Shown here in pieces: positions 27,861 through 36,806 of a DNA stretch of 62,520 bases. Each line of letters starts with the position of its first letter. Within the stretch, counting starts at the first letter, position 1. Under the pieces are notes generated by a model that was given only the letters and a program-made list of their open reading frames with translations, was not told where the DNA came from and made no database searches. The DNA is from Propionicimonas sp. (GTDB taxonomy: Bacteria > Actinomycetota > Actinomycetes > Propionibacteriales > Propionibacteriaceae). The stretch spans positions 1 through 62,520 of the forward strand of contig NZ_JARKPQ010000056.1 in assembly GCF_029975155.1 (NCBI RefSeq), read 5' to 3'. Position numbers and translations under genes: made by a program.

Positions 27861-29603
27861 ATGGGAGAAGAACCTGTCGGCTGGCGTCGCTGGGCGCCGG
27901 GGCTCGCGGTGCTGCTCTCCTACGATCGCCGCTGGCTGCGCGGAGACCTGCTGGCCGGGGTGACGGTGGCTGCCTACCTCGTCCCGCAGGTGATGGCGTA
28001 CGCCGAGATCGTGGGGCTGCCGCCGGTCACCGGACTGTGGGCCGTCCTCGCCCCGATGGCGGTGTACGCGGTGCTCGGCAGCTCCCGGCAACTGTCCATC
28101 GGACCGGAGTCGACCACCGCGCTGATGACCGCGGCGGCGATCGCCGCGCTGGTGGGCGAGGTCGGCCTGACCCGGCGCGCCGAGGTGGCCGCGCTGGTCG
28201 CCATCGCGGTCGGCCTGGTCTGCGTGGTCGGGTGGCTCGCGCGGCTCGGCTTCGTGGCGAATCTGCTGTCCCGGCCCGTGCTGATCGGCTACATGGCCGG
28301 CATCGGCCTGCTGATGGTGGTGAGCCAGTACGGCACGCTCACCGGTCTGCGGATCGCCGGCAACGGGCCGTGGGCCGAAACCGCCTCCCTGGCCGCACAG
28401 CTGGGCGCCGTCCACCTGCCGACGCTGCTGCTCGGCCTCGGCGTCGTGGTCGCGCTCTTCGCCCTTCACCGCTGGGCGCCGTCCTGGCCGGGGCCGCTGC
28501 TCGTGATGCTCGGCGCGGCGGCCGTGGTGGCGCTGGGCGGGCTCGCCTCCGGCGGCATCGACGTGATCGGCGACCTGCCGCGCGACCTCCCCGTCCCGGC
28601 CGCTCCCGATCCGGCGGGCGTCGACATCCTGCGGCTGCTGCTGGCCGCCCTCGGCATCGCGGTCGTGGGTTACAGCGACGTGATCGTCACCGGACGCGCC
28701 TTCGCCGCGAAGCGGGACGAGCGGGTGGACGCCACCCAGGAGCTCCTCGCGATGGGCGCGGCCAACGTGGCCAACGGCTTCCTCGCCGGCTTCCCGGTGT
28801 CGTCGTCAGCGAGCCGCACCGTGATCGGGGACACCGCCGGCAGCCGCACCCAGCTGCACTCGCTGGTCGCGGCCGCGATGGTCGTGGCCTCGATCTTCCT
28901 GTTCGCGCCGGTGCTGGCTGCGTTCCCGCAGGCGGCGCTCGGCGGCGTGGTGGTGTACGCCGGCCTGCGGCTGGTCGACGTGGCCGAACTGCGCCGGATC
29001 GCCGGTTTCCGGCTGAGCGAGCTGGTGCTGGCGCTGATCACCCTCACCGCCGTGCTGGTGACGGGCCTGCTCAACGGCATCGGGATCGCGGTCGGGCTGT
29101 CGCTGCTGGACCTGATCCGGCGGATCGCCCACCCGCACGACGGGGTGCTCGGCTACGTCCCCGGCATCGCCGGCATGCACGACGTCGAGGACTACCCGCG
29201 GGCGACGCAGGTGCCCGGACTGGTCGTGTACCGCTACGACTCCCCGCTGTTCTTTGCCAACGCCGACGACTTCCTCACCCGCGCGCTGGCCGCCGTCCGG
29301 GCCGCGCACCCGACACCGCGCTGGTTCCTGCTGAACGCGGAGGCCAACATCGAGGTCGACCTGACCGCCGTCGACACGCTCGAGCAGCTGCGACGGACGC
29401 TCGCCGAGTCGGGCATCGTGTTCGCCATGGCGAGGGTCAAGATGGAGGTCAGGGACCAGCTGGCCGCGGCCGGTTTCGTGGCGGCCGTGGGAGAGGACCG
29501 GATCTTCGCCACCCTGCCCACGGCTGTCGCGGGCTACGCCGACTGGCACGAGGCCGCGTACGGGACCCGGCCACCGGGTATTCCGGAAGCCACCGCACGA
29601 TGA
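27861..29603 (+). CDS. SulP-family (SLC26-like) anion transporter with STAS domain
   Basis: 580 residues. About 12 membrane segments, including the SulP hallmark LVPQVMAYAEIVGLPPVTGLWA and GPESTTALMTAAAIAAL, then a cytoplasmic STAS domain (about 440-560) with LLNAEANIEVDLTAVDTLEQL. These proteins exchange sulfate, bicarbonate or other anions; no sulfate-assimilation genes or carbonic anhydrase are nearby to decide. The stop overlaps an ATG that is not the likely start of the next gene. Confidence 0.92.
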   Translation: MGEEPVGWRRWAPGLAVLLSYDRRWLRGDLLAGVTVAAYLVPQVMAYAEIVGLPPVTGLWAVLAPMAVYAVLGSSRQLSIGPESTTALMTAAAIAALVGEVGLTRRAEVAALVAIAVGLVCVVGWLARLGFVANLLSRPVLIGYMAGIGLLMVVSQYGTLTGLRIAGNGPWAETASLAAQLGAVHLPTLLLGLGVVVALFALHRWAPSWPGPLLVMLGAAAVVALGGLASGGIDVIGDLPRDLPVPAAPDPAGVDILRLLLAALGIAVVGYSDVIVTGRAFAAKRDERVDATQELLAMGAANVANGFLAGFPVSSSASRTVIGDTAGSRTQLHSLVAAAMVVASIFLFAPVLAAFPQAALGGVVVYAGLRLVDVAELRRIAGFRLSELVLALITLTAVLVTGLLNGIGIAVGLSLLDLIRRIAHPHDGVLGYVPGIAGMHDVEDYPRATQVPGLVVYRYDSPLFFANADDFLTRALAAVRAAHPTPRWFLLNAEANIEVDLTAVDTLEQLRRTLAESGIVFAMARVKMEVRDQLAAAGFVAAVGEDRIFATLPTAVAGYADWHEAAYGTRPPGIPEATAR

Positions 29604-29614
29604 GAGGAGACGTC

Positions 29615-30064
29615 ATGCCCACGCCCCTGGAGTTCCAGGTCACGCTCGACTGCGCCGATCCGCACGTGCTCGCCGAATGGTGGGCCGAGACCCTCGGCTG
29701 GGACGTGGAACCGACCAACGAGGCGTTCATCCGGCAGATGATCGCCGCCGGTCACGCCAGCGACGCCGACACCAGGGAGTACCGCGGCCAGCTGTGGTGG
29801 GCCGCCGGCGCGGCGATCCGGCAACCGGACGCGCCCGAGGGCTCGTCCTGCCGGCGGATGCTGTTCCAGGTCGTCCCGGAGCCGAAGGCCGGCAAGAACC
29901 GGATGCACCTCGACCTGCGGCTGCCCGTGTCCGGCGACGGCCTGGACGCCACCCGGGACGCCCTGCTCGCCCGCGGTGCGACGTTCCTGCACGAGGCGTC
30001 GCAGGGCCCGCACCGCTGGTACACGATGGCCGACCCGGAGGGCAACGAGTTCTGCCTCGGCTGA
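29615..30064 (+). CDS. VOC-superfamily (glyoxalase-like) protein
   Basis: 149 residues from ATG 29615, preceded by AGAGGAGA at 5-nt spacing; the ATG at 29600 that overlaps the SulP stop is less likely. It has the betaalphabetabetabeta pattern of the VOC fold: QVTLDCADPHVLAEWWAETLGW at the start and MHLDLRLPV...GPHRWYTMADPEGNEFCL at the end. Candidate metal ligands are His in MHLDL and Glu in GNEFCL. Substrate unknown; it may be co-transcribed with the transporter. Confidence 0.82.
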   Translation: MPTPLEFQVTLDCADPHVLAEWWAETLGWDVEPTNEAFIRQMIAAGHASDADTREYRGQLWWAAGAAIRQPDAPEGSSCRRMLFQVVPEPKAGKNRMHLDLRLPVSGDGLDATRDALLARGATFLHEASQGPHRWYTMADPEGNEFCLG

Positions 30065-30073
30065 CCGTGCCGG

Positions 30074-30562
30074 TCAGGGCAGCGGACGGACGAAGGCGCG
30101 CAGCCGGACGTCCGGACGGGGCGACCAGTCGCGTTCGGGGCTGGCCGCGAAGCCCAGCCGGCGGTAGAGCCGGTGCGCGGCCGACATCCACTCGGCCGTC
30201 GAGATGACCACGGCGGCGGCACCGTCCGCCGCGGCGCGGTCGATGCAGGCCTGCACGAGCAGCTCGCCCACGCCCCGGCCACGCGCTTCCGGCGCCACCG
30301 CCAGCGTGCGGAACTCGCCCTCGTCCGCGCCGGCCAGCTCCCGGTAGGACGATCCGCGCGGACACCACGTGACCGTCCCGAGCAGGTCGCCGTCCTCGGC
30401 CGCGACCCACAGTTCGGCGTCGGCCGCCCGCGCGGCCGCGTCCCGCAGCACGTCGTAGTAGGGGTCGGTGTCCGGCATCGCGCCGTCGGCCAGGTACGCC
30501 CGCGCGGTCAGCTCGCCCACCGCTGCGTACTCGTGCGGCTCGGCCGCTCGCACCACGATCAT
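30074..30562 (-). CDS. GNAT-family N-acetyltransferase
   Basis: 162 residues. The acetyl-CoA site reads RTLAVAPEARGRGVGELLVQACID (the Q/RxxGxG/A motif) and the C-terminal LYRRLGF is typical. Acceptor unknown. TAGGCT is 7 nt before the ATG, giving a leaderless transcript. It converges with the VOC gene, with 9 nt between the stops. Confidence 0.87.
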   Translation of the reverse strand: MIVVRAAEPHEYAAVGELTARAYLADGAMPDTDPYYDVLRDAAARAADAELWVAAEDGDLLGTVTWCPRGSSYRELAGADEGEFRTLAVAPEARGRGVGELLVQACIDRAAADGAAAVVISTAEWMSAAHRLYRRLGFAASPERDWSPRPDVRLRAFVRPLP

Positions 30563-30569
30563 CGGGATC

Positions 30570-30575
30570 AGCCTA
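30570..30575 (-). promoter_or_regulatory. -10 element, leaderless start of the GNAT gene
   Basis: TAGGCT on the minus strand, 7 nt before ATG 30562. Confidence 0.5.
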
Positions 30576-30589
30576 AGTCCGCCACCCCA

Positions 30590-30643
30590 CCGAGTTGTCA
30601 GAGTCTCGGCCGGTCAGGGGCGGCGGAGATTCTGACAAGTCGG
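30590..30643. repeat. Palindromic repeat family A, copy 3
   Basis: Arms CCGAGTTGTCAGA (30590-30602) and TCTGACAAGTCGG (30631-30643) pair with one mismatch. It lies between the divergent GNAT and DUF2344 promoters. Confidence 0.8.
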
Positions 30644-30654
30644 GGAGCGGGGCC

Positions 30655-30660
30655 TAGATT
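30655..30660 (+). promoter_or_regulatory. -10 element, leaderless start of the DUF2344 gene
   Basis: TAGATT, 7 nt before GTG 30668. Confidence 0.5.
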
Positions 30661-30667
30661 CGTCGGC

Positions 30668-31372
30668 GTGAGCCCTCGACGACAGCCGGAGCAGCAGGCG
30701 CCGCCGGTGCAGCGAGTCCGCGTCCAGTACGCCAAGCGGGGCCGGGCGCGGTTCGCCTCGTCCCGGGACTTCAGCCGCGCGCTGGAGCGGGCGCTGCGCC
30801 GGGCGGAGATCCCGATGGCGTTCTCCTCCGGGTTCTCGCCGCATCCGCGGATCAGCTACGCGAATGCCGCCCCGACCGGCGCCGCCACCGAGGCCGAGTA
30901 CCTCGAGCTGGGCCTCGCCGCCGTCCTCGACCCCGACGAGGTGCGCGACCAGCTCAACGCGGCGATGCCGGACGGGCTGGTGATCGTCCGCGTGGTGCCG
31001 GCGTCGCCCGGCGGACTGGCGGAGCGCCTGACCGCGTCCCGATGGGAGATGGTGCTGGACGGTGCCGACGCCCCGGTCCTGGCCGCTGCCGTGGCCGACC
31101 TGCTGGCTGCGGAGCAGGTCGAGGTGGAGCGGATGACCAAGACCGGCCTGCGCCGCTTCGACGTGCGGCAGGCGGTGATCTCCCTGGTCGCAACGGGGGA
31201 CCGGCTCGATCTGGTCTCCGCGATCGGCGAGCCGCTGGTGCGGCCGGACGACGTGGTGCAGGCCCTGCAGCTGCTGCGGCCCGGGCTGCGGACGGGCGGC
31301 CCGCCCCTGCTGACCCGGCTCGAGCACGGATTCTGGGACGGTGAGCGCATCCTCGACCCCCTCGCCGGCTGA
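30668..31372 (+). CDS. DUF2344 / TIGR03936 protein, radical SAM partner
   Basis: 234 residues from GTG 30668. It begins QRVRVQYAKRGRARFASSRDFSRALERALRRAEIPMAFSSGFSPHPRISYA, the DUF2344 signature. The family is fused to or encoded beside TIGR03960 radical SAM proteins, so a joint function with the 24507-26450 product is likely. Placed just upstream of RNase E/G, as in other actinobacteria. The 275-bp gap to rne holds the rne leader. Confidence 0.87.
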   Translation: MSPRRQPEQQAPPVQRVRVQYAKRGRARFASSRDFSRALERALRRAEIPMAFSSGFSPHPRISYANAAPTGAATEAEYLELGLAAVLDPDEVRDQLNAAMPDGLVIVRVVPASPGGLAERLTASRWEMVLDGADAPVLAAAVADLLAAEQVEVERMTKTGLRRFDVRQAVISLVATGDRLDLVSAIGEPLVRPDDVVQALQLLRPGLRTGGPPLLTRLEHGFWDGERILDPLAG

Positions 31373-31647
31373 GCCCCGACGGCGGATCGGGCGGAAGTCG
31401 TACACCCCGTGTGTCGTGGCGCGGCTGGGCCGCTTCCGGGGAGTGTGGAATACTTGGCCCAGGTCGGAGCCATCCAGACTCCCGACTCTCGGATGCCGTG
31501 ATCGGCGTGACAGGCCGGTCTCGACGCTGGGGCCTCACCGCGACGCGAGTCGACCGCGGGGGCGACAGCGCTGGGCACCCGACAGGACAAGCTTCGCTGC
31601 CCTTGGCAGCCATGTTTGCGGCGCCCCCGCCGCTGAAGGAGAGCATC

Positions 31648-34485
31648 GTGCTCGATTCTGAACACCCCGAAACCGATCAGTCCGCCGACGCGGCCGCGAC
31701 GCCCGCCACTCCGCCGCGGCGACGCCGGGCGGCCAGCCGTCCGGCCGGTCCGCCGGCGTCGGTCGAGAAGCAGCCGGACGCCGAACCGCCCGCTGAGGAC
31801 GCGGCACCGTCCGAGGAGGATGCCACCGTGCCGGCGGACGTCCCGGAGAACCCCACCGCGGAGGCGACGCCGGCCGTGGAGCCCGTGACGGAGGAACCCG
31901 CCGCGGACACGCCCGCGGAGGAGCCCGCGCCGGCACCGAAGCGCACCCGACGCAGCCGCGCGAAGGTCGTCGAGCCGGCGCAGGCCACCCTGGTCGACGT
32001 CGCGGCAGCGGTCGTCCCCGAGTCCCAGCCCGAGCCGGTGGCCGAGGCTGAGGCCGAGCCGGTGGCGGAGCCGAAGCCGGCCACCCGCAGGCGTCGCGCC
32101 ACCCGTCCGGTGGAGGCTGCGCCGGCCTCCGAGGTCGATGCGGCAGAGGTCGCGGCGAGCCTCGCGGAGCTGGCCCAGAACGAGCGTCCGCGCTCGCGGC
32201 GGCGGGTGAAGGCGGAGACGTTCGGCCTCGGCGAGGAGGCGACGCCCGACCAGGTGCTCGACTCCCTCGCGGCAGCGATCGGCGGACTGTTCGCCGAGTC
32301 GGTCCCGGTGCTGGAGCCCGCGGCGGAGGAACCGGCCGAGAACGCCGACGAACTCGAAGAGGACGAGACCGCGGAGGACGAACTCGCGGGCGACGAACTC
32401 CCGGAGGGCGAGGACGAGGGCGACGCCGCCCCGCGCCGCCGTCGCCGCCGCAGGGGTGGCCGCCGTCGCCGCCGCGGGGCCGGGGACGGCGCGGACGACG
32501 AGAACGGCGCCGAGGACGAGACAGAAGGCGGAGCCGCGGAGGGTGACGCCGAGGCCGAGTCCGGTGACGAACCTGCCGGCGAAGGCGGCTCCCGGCGGCG
32601 TCGCCGTCGCCGCCGCCGCGGCGAGGACTCGGGCGACGGGGACGAGGACGGCGTCGAGGTCGTCGTGCGGACGCGCGAGCCGCGCCGTCGCGCCGCGGCC
32701 AGCGACGAGGTCACCGGCATCGAGGGCTCGACCCGGATGGAGGCCAAGAAGCAGCGCCGCCGCGAGGGCCGGGCCGCCGGGCGCCGGCGTACGCCGATCC
32801 TCAGCGAGTCGGAGTTCCTGGCCCGCCGGGAGTCCGTCGAGCGCACGATGCTGATCCGCCAGGCCGAGGACTACTCGCAGATCGCGGTGATGGAGGACGG
32901 GATCCTCGTCGAGCACTACGTCGACCGGGCGTCCGCGACGTCGATGATCGGCAACATCTACCTGGGCCGCGTGCAGAACGTGCTGCCGAGCATGGAGGCA
33001 GCCTTCGTCGACATCGGCCGCGGCCGCAACGCCGTCCTCTACGCCGGCGAGGTCGACTGGGACTCCTTCGGCGTCACCGGCGCGGACAAGAAGGTCGAGA
33101 AGGTCTTCAAGTCGGGCCAGCAGGTGCTGGTGCAGGTGAGCAAGGACCCGGTCGGCGCGAAGGGCGCCCGGCTGACCTCGCACATCTCGATCCCCGGCCG
33201 CTACATCGTGTACTCCCCGGGCGGGCACCTGTCCGGCATCTCCCGCAAGCTGCCCGAGGGCGAGCGCAAGCGGCTGAAGGGCATCCTCGACGAACTGATC
33301 GAGCCGAGCGCATCCGTGATCGTCCGTACCGCCGCGGAGGGGGCGAGCGAGGACGAGCTCGTCCGGGACGTGAACCGGCTGAAGGCGCAATGGGAGGTGC
33401 TGGAGACCAAGGTCAAGGCCGGCCAGGCGCCCCAGCTGCTCTACGCCGAGCCCGACCTCACCGTCCGGATCGTCCGGGACCTGTTCACCGAGGACTTCAG
33501 CGCCCTCGTCATCGACGGTAACGGCAAGGCGGACGACGCCTTCGACACCGTCGAGGCCTACGTCACCCACGTCGCGCCGCACCTGGCGGAGCGGTTGAAG
33601 CGGTGGAACCGGGCGGAGCAGGGCGACATCTTCGACGCGCACCGGGTGCACGAGCAGGTCCTGAAGGCGCTGGAGCGCAAGGTGTTCCTGCCGTCCGGCG
33701 GGTCGCTGATCGTCGACCGCACCGAGGCCATGACGGTGATCGACGTGAACACCGGCAAGTTCACCGGGACGTCGGGCAACCTCGAGGCCACCGTGACCTC
33801 CAACAACCTGGAGGCGGCGGAGGAGATCGTGCGCCAGCTGCGCCTGCGCGACATCGGCGGCATCATCGTGATCGACTTCATCGACATGGTGCTGCCGGCC
33901 AACCGCGAGCTGCTGTTGCGGCGCCTGGTGGAGTGCCTGGGCCGCGATCGCACCCGGCACCAGGTGGCCGAGGTCACCTCGCTGGGTCTGGTGCAGATGA
34001 CCCGCAAGAAGATCGGGACGGGCCTGGCGGAGGCGTTCACGGTGGCCTGTGAGACCTGCAAGGGCCGCGGCTACCACGTGCACGACGCGCCGGTGGCGTC
34101 CCAGGCCCCCGCGGACGGTGGCGACCGGGACGGCTCCCGCCGCGGCGGTCGTGGCGGCAACCAGACCACCAGGCGTTCGTCCCGCGCCCGCAAGGACGAG
34201 GCCAAGCCCGTCGTGCCGTCCCCGGCCCTGATGCCGCCGCACGCGCCCGAGTCCGAACCCCCGGCCGAGCCGGAGCCGGTCGCGCCGGAACCGGTGGCCG
34301 AGCCCGTACCGCCGGCCGAGCCGGACTCGCTGGTCGCGCCGGACTCGCTGGTCGAGCCCAAACCGCTGGTCGAGCTTGTCGAGACCCCCGTCACCCCGGT
34401 CGCCGAGATCGCGCCGGTCGAGGAGCCGGTGGTGGTCGAGGCAGAACTCGTGGAACCCGAGCCGGTGGAGGCGTCGGCCGAGTAG
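31648..34485 (+). CDS. rne: Ribonuclease E/G
   Basis: 945 residues from GTG 31648, which follows AAGGAGAG at 4-5 nt. Residues 1 to about 400 are a disordered arm alternating acidic and Arg-rich stretches (RRRRRRRGGRRRRRG). The catalytic core starts MLIRQAEDYSQIAV with an S1 domain (MIGNIYLGRVQNVLPSMEAAFVDIG), then the DNase-I-like site with DVNTGKF and GGIIVIDFIDM aspartates, and the Zn-link CETCKGRGY. The Pro/Glu-rich tail includes LVEPKPLVELVETP, encoded by a family C repeat. It processes rRNA and tRNA and degrades mRNA. Confidence 0.93.
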   Translation: MLDSEHPETDQSADAAATPATPPRRRRAASRPAGPPASVEKQPDAEPPAEDAAPSEEDATVPADVPENPTAEATPAVEPVTEEPAADTPAEEPAPAPKRTRRSRAKVVEPAQATLVDVAAAVVPESQPEPVAEAEAEPVAEPKPATRRRRATRPVEAAPASEVDAAEVAASLAELAQNERPRSRRRVKAETFGLGEEATPDQVLDSLAAAIGGLFAESVPVLEPAAEEPAENADELEEDETAEDELAGDELPEGEDEGDAAPRRRRRRRGGRRRRRGAGDGADDENGAEDETEGGAAEGDAEAESGDEPAGEGGSRRRRRRRRRGEDSGDGDEDGVEVVVRTREPRRRAAASDEVTGIEGSTRMEAKKQRRREGRAAGRRRTPILSESEFLARRESVERTMLIRQAEDYSQIAVMEDGILVEHYVDRASATSMIGNIYLGRVQNVLPSMEAAFVDIGRGRNAVLYAGEVDWDSFGVTGADKKVEKVFKSGQQVLVQVSKDPVGAKGARLTSHISIPGRYIVYSPGGHLSGISRKLPEGERKRLKGILDELIEPSASVIVRTAAEGASEDELVRDVNRLKAQWEVLETKVKAGQAPQLLYAEPDLTVRIVRDLFTEDFSALVIDGNGKADDAFDTVEAYVTHVAPHLAERLKRWNRAEQGDIFDAHRVHEQVLKALERKVFLPSGGSLIVDRTEAMTVIDVNTGKFTGTSGNLEATVTSNNLEAAEEIVRQLRLRDIGGIIVIDFIDMVLPANRELLLRRLVECLGRDRTRHQVAEVTSLGLVQMTRKKIGTGLAEAFTVACETCKGRGYHVHDAPVASQAPADGGDRDGSRRGGRGGNQTTRRSSRARKDEAKPVVPSPALMPPHAPESEPPAEPEPVAPEPVAEPVPPAEPDSLVAPDSLVEPKPLVELVETPVTPVAEIAPVEEPVVVEAELVEPEPVEASAE
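34346..34388. repeat. Family C repeat inside the rne coding sequence
   Basis: Two CGCTGGTCGAGC units matching the first two units of the array at 24301 at about 37 of 42 positions, read in frame as LVEPKPLVELVETP near the rne C-terminus. A partial CGCTGGTCGC unit precedes at 34328. Confidence 0.8.
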
Positions 34486-34500
34486 CCGGTCAGGCGCAGG

Positions 34501-34525
34501 GGATCCCGGCTTCCGCCGGGATGAC
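34501..34525. repeat. Family D hairpin after rne
   Basis: GGATCCCGGC-TTCCG-CCGGGATGAC, 23 of 25 bases identical to 12705-12729. Between the convergent rne and nadE genes, it could serve as a terminator. Confidence 0.75.
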
Positions 34526-34576
34526 GCCCCTGTAGCGCTCCTCAGGGAGCGTTGGCGACGCGTCCTGGTGGTGCGG

Positions 34577-36616
34577 CTACCCCTCCGGGACGTTCGCCAG
34601 GTCCGCGAGCCACAGCGCGGCCGAGGTGTCGGACGGCGCCCGCCAGTCGCCGCGGGGTGACAGCGAGCCGCCGCGGACGACCTTCGGTCCGTTCGGCAGC
34701 GCGGAGCGCTTGAACTGGGCGAACCCGAAGAAGCGGCGGCAGAACACGTCCAGCCACTTCTTGATCGTGGCGAGGTCGTAGGCCGTCCGCTCGTCGTGCG
34801 GGAATCCCTCGGGCCAGGCGCCGGCGTCCGCGTCCTTCCAGGCGTGCCAGGCCAGGAACGCGATCTTCGACGGCTTCATGCCGTGGCGCAGCACGTGGAA
34901 GAGGTTGAAGTCCTGCAGCGAGTACGGCCCGATCGTCGCCTGCGTGGACTGCGGCGTCTCGCCCTCGGTGACCGGGATCAACTCCGGCGTGATCTCGGTG
35001 TCGAGGATCGCCTGCAGAGTGGCCGAGACCGCGTCGTCGAACTGCTCCGAGCTGATCACCCACCTGATCAGGTGCTGCATCAGCGTCTTCGGCACGCCGC
35101 CGTTGACGTTGTAGTGCGACATCTGGTCGCCCACGCCGTAGGTGCACCAGCCGAGGGCGAGTTCGGAGAGGTCGCCGGTGCCCAGCACGATCCCGCCGCG
35201 CTGGTTGGCCAGCCGGAACAGGTAGTCGGTGCGCAGCCCGGCCTGCACGTTCTCGAAGGTGACGTCGTACACCGGCTGCCCCTCGGAGAAGGGGTGGTCC
35301 ATCCGGTCGAGCATCAGCCGGGCGGTGTCGGTGATGTCCAGTTCGGCGAACGTCACGCCCAGTGCGGTGGCCAGTGCGGTCGCGTTGCCCTTGGTGTGGG
35401 CGGACGTGGCGAAGCCCGGCATGGTGAAGGCGAGGATGTCGGTCCGGGGCCTGCCGAGCCGGTCCATTGCGCGAGCGGCCACGATCAGGGCGTGGGTGGA
35501 GTCCAGGCCGCCGGAGACGCCGATCACGATCTTCGGCTGTCCGATCGCCCGCAGCCGCTGCTCCAGCCCGCTGACCTGGATGTTGTAGGCCTCGTAGCAG
35601 TCCTGGGCGAGGCGGGCCGGATCGGCGGGCACGAACGGGAACCTCGCCAGCGACCGGCGCAGGCCGAGGTCGCCGGAGGGCGGGTCGAGGTCGAAGGTCA
35701 GCGTCCGGTACTCGCCGGTGCGCTCGGCGTGGGTGCGCCGGTTGTCGTCGAAGGTGCCCTGGCGCAGCCGGTCCTGGACGAGCGTGCCCAGGTCGAGGTC
35801 GGCGATGGATGCCCTGCTCCCCGAGGGGAACCGCTCGGACTCGGCCAACAACGTCCCGGCCTCGTAGACGAGCGTCTGGCCGTCCCAGGACAGATCGGTG
35901 GACGACTCGCCCTCGCCCGCGGCCGAGTAGACGTAGCCCGCGATCAGCCGGGACGACCCCGACGCGCAGAGCAGCTTGCGCTCCTCGGCCTTCGCCACGG
36001 TGATCGGGCTGCCGGAGAGGTTCGCGATCACCGTCGCGCCGGCCAGCGCGGCCTCCGCGGACGGCGGGATCGGCACCCACATGTCCTCGCAGATCTCCAC
36101 GTTCAGCACGAACCCGGGCACGTCGTCCGCGGCGAACAGCAGGTCGCAGCCGAACGGGACGTCCTCGCCGGCCACCCGGATCTCGCCGGTCACATCGTCG
36201 CCGGGGGCGATCTGGCGGCGCTCGTAGAACTCGCGGTAGGTGGGCAGGTAGGCCTTCGGGACGACCCCGAGGATGCGGCTCCGGTGGATGACCACCGCGC
36301 AGTTGTAGATCCGGTTCAGGCTGACGAGGGGGGCGCCGACCACCACGACGCAGCCGAGATCCTCGGTCTGCGGGACCAGCCAGGCGAGCGCGTCCTGAAC
36401 GGCGTCGAGGACGGTGTCCTGCATGAGCAGGTCCTCGATCGAGTAGCCGCTGAGGCAGAGTTCGGGGAACACCGCGAGGCAGGCGCCGGCGTCCGCGCAC
36501 TCGCGCGCCTGGGCGAGCACGGCCTCGGCGTTCTTCCGTGGCTGCACCATCGCGATCGGCAGCGTGCAGGCCGCCACGCGGGCGAATCCGTGGGCGTAGA
36601 GGTTGAAGAAGTCCAT
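34577..36616 (-). CDS. nadE: Glutamine-dependent NAD+ synthetase
   Basis: 679 residues. The N-terminal nitrilase-type glutaminase domain has the Glu-Lys-Cys triad: FPELCLSGY, KAYLPTYREFYE and NVEICEDMW. The C-terminal ATP-pyrophosphatase synthetase domain has GVSGGLDSTHAL and GTGDLSELALGW. It converts deamido-NAD to NAD with ATP and ammonia from glutamine. AGGAG precedes the ATG. nadD, the preceding step of the pathway, is encoded 12 kb away at 48485. Confidence 0.95.
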   Translation of the reverse strand: MDFFNLYAHGFARVAACTLPIAMVQPRKNAEAVLAQARECADAGACLAVFPELCLSGYSIEDLLMQDTVLDAVQDALAWLVPQTEDLGCVVVVGAPLVSLNRIYNCAVVIHRSRILGVVPKAYLPTYREFYERRQIAPGDDVTGEIRVAGEDVPFGCDLLFAADDVPGFVLNVEICEDMWVPIPPSAEAALAGATVIANLSGSPITVAKAEERKLLCASGSSRLIAGYVYSAAGEGESSTDLSWDGQTLVYEAGTLLAESERFPSGSRASIADLDLGTLVQDRLRQGTFDDNRRTHAERTGEYRTLTFDLDPPSGDLGLRRSLARFPFVPADPARLAQDCYEAYNIQVSGLEQRLRAIGQPKIVIGVSGGLDSTHALIVAARAMDRLGRPRTDILAFTMPGFATSAHTKGNATALATALGVTFAELDITDTARLMLDRMDHPFSEGQPVYDVTFENVQAGLRTDYLFRLANQRGGIVLGTGDLSELALGWCTYGVGDQMSHYNVNGGVPKTLMQHLIRWVISSEQFDDAVSATLQAILDTEITPELIPVTEGETPQSTQATIGPYSLQDFNLFHVLRHGMKPSKIAFLAWHAWKDADAGAWPEGFPHDERTAYDLATIKKWLDVFCRRFFGFAQFKRSALPNGPKVVRGGSLSPRGDWRAPSDTSAALWLADLANVPEG

Positions 36617-36806
36617 GCTGCGCTCCTGGCTACGGTGTCGGCCTCAGCATGCCACGTTCACCCTTCCCGGGCCGGTGTCGGCACAGCTTGACGGAACCCT
36701 CATGGTGGCTGAGCTTGACGAAGCCCCGGGCGGCCCTGCGTCAAGCTCAGGACGATAGGGGAGAGCTCAGGTGAACATCTGGCGGCTCAGGATGGAGACT
36801 TGACCT

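Noticed and set aside
30856..34242. A 1128-codon open frame antisense to rne and the DUF2344 gene
   Set aside because: It mirrors the GC-biased third positions of rne; its translation is low-complexity Arg/Gly/Leu/Val with no family motif, while the plus strand has a clear RNase E.
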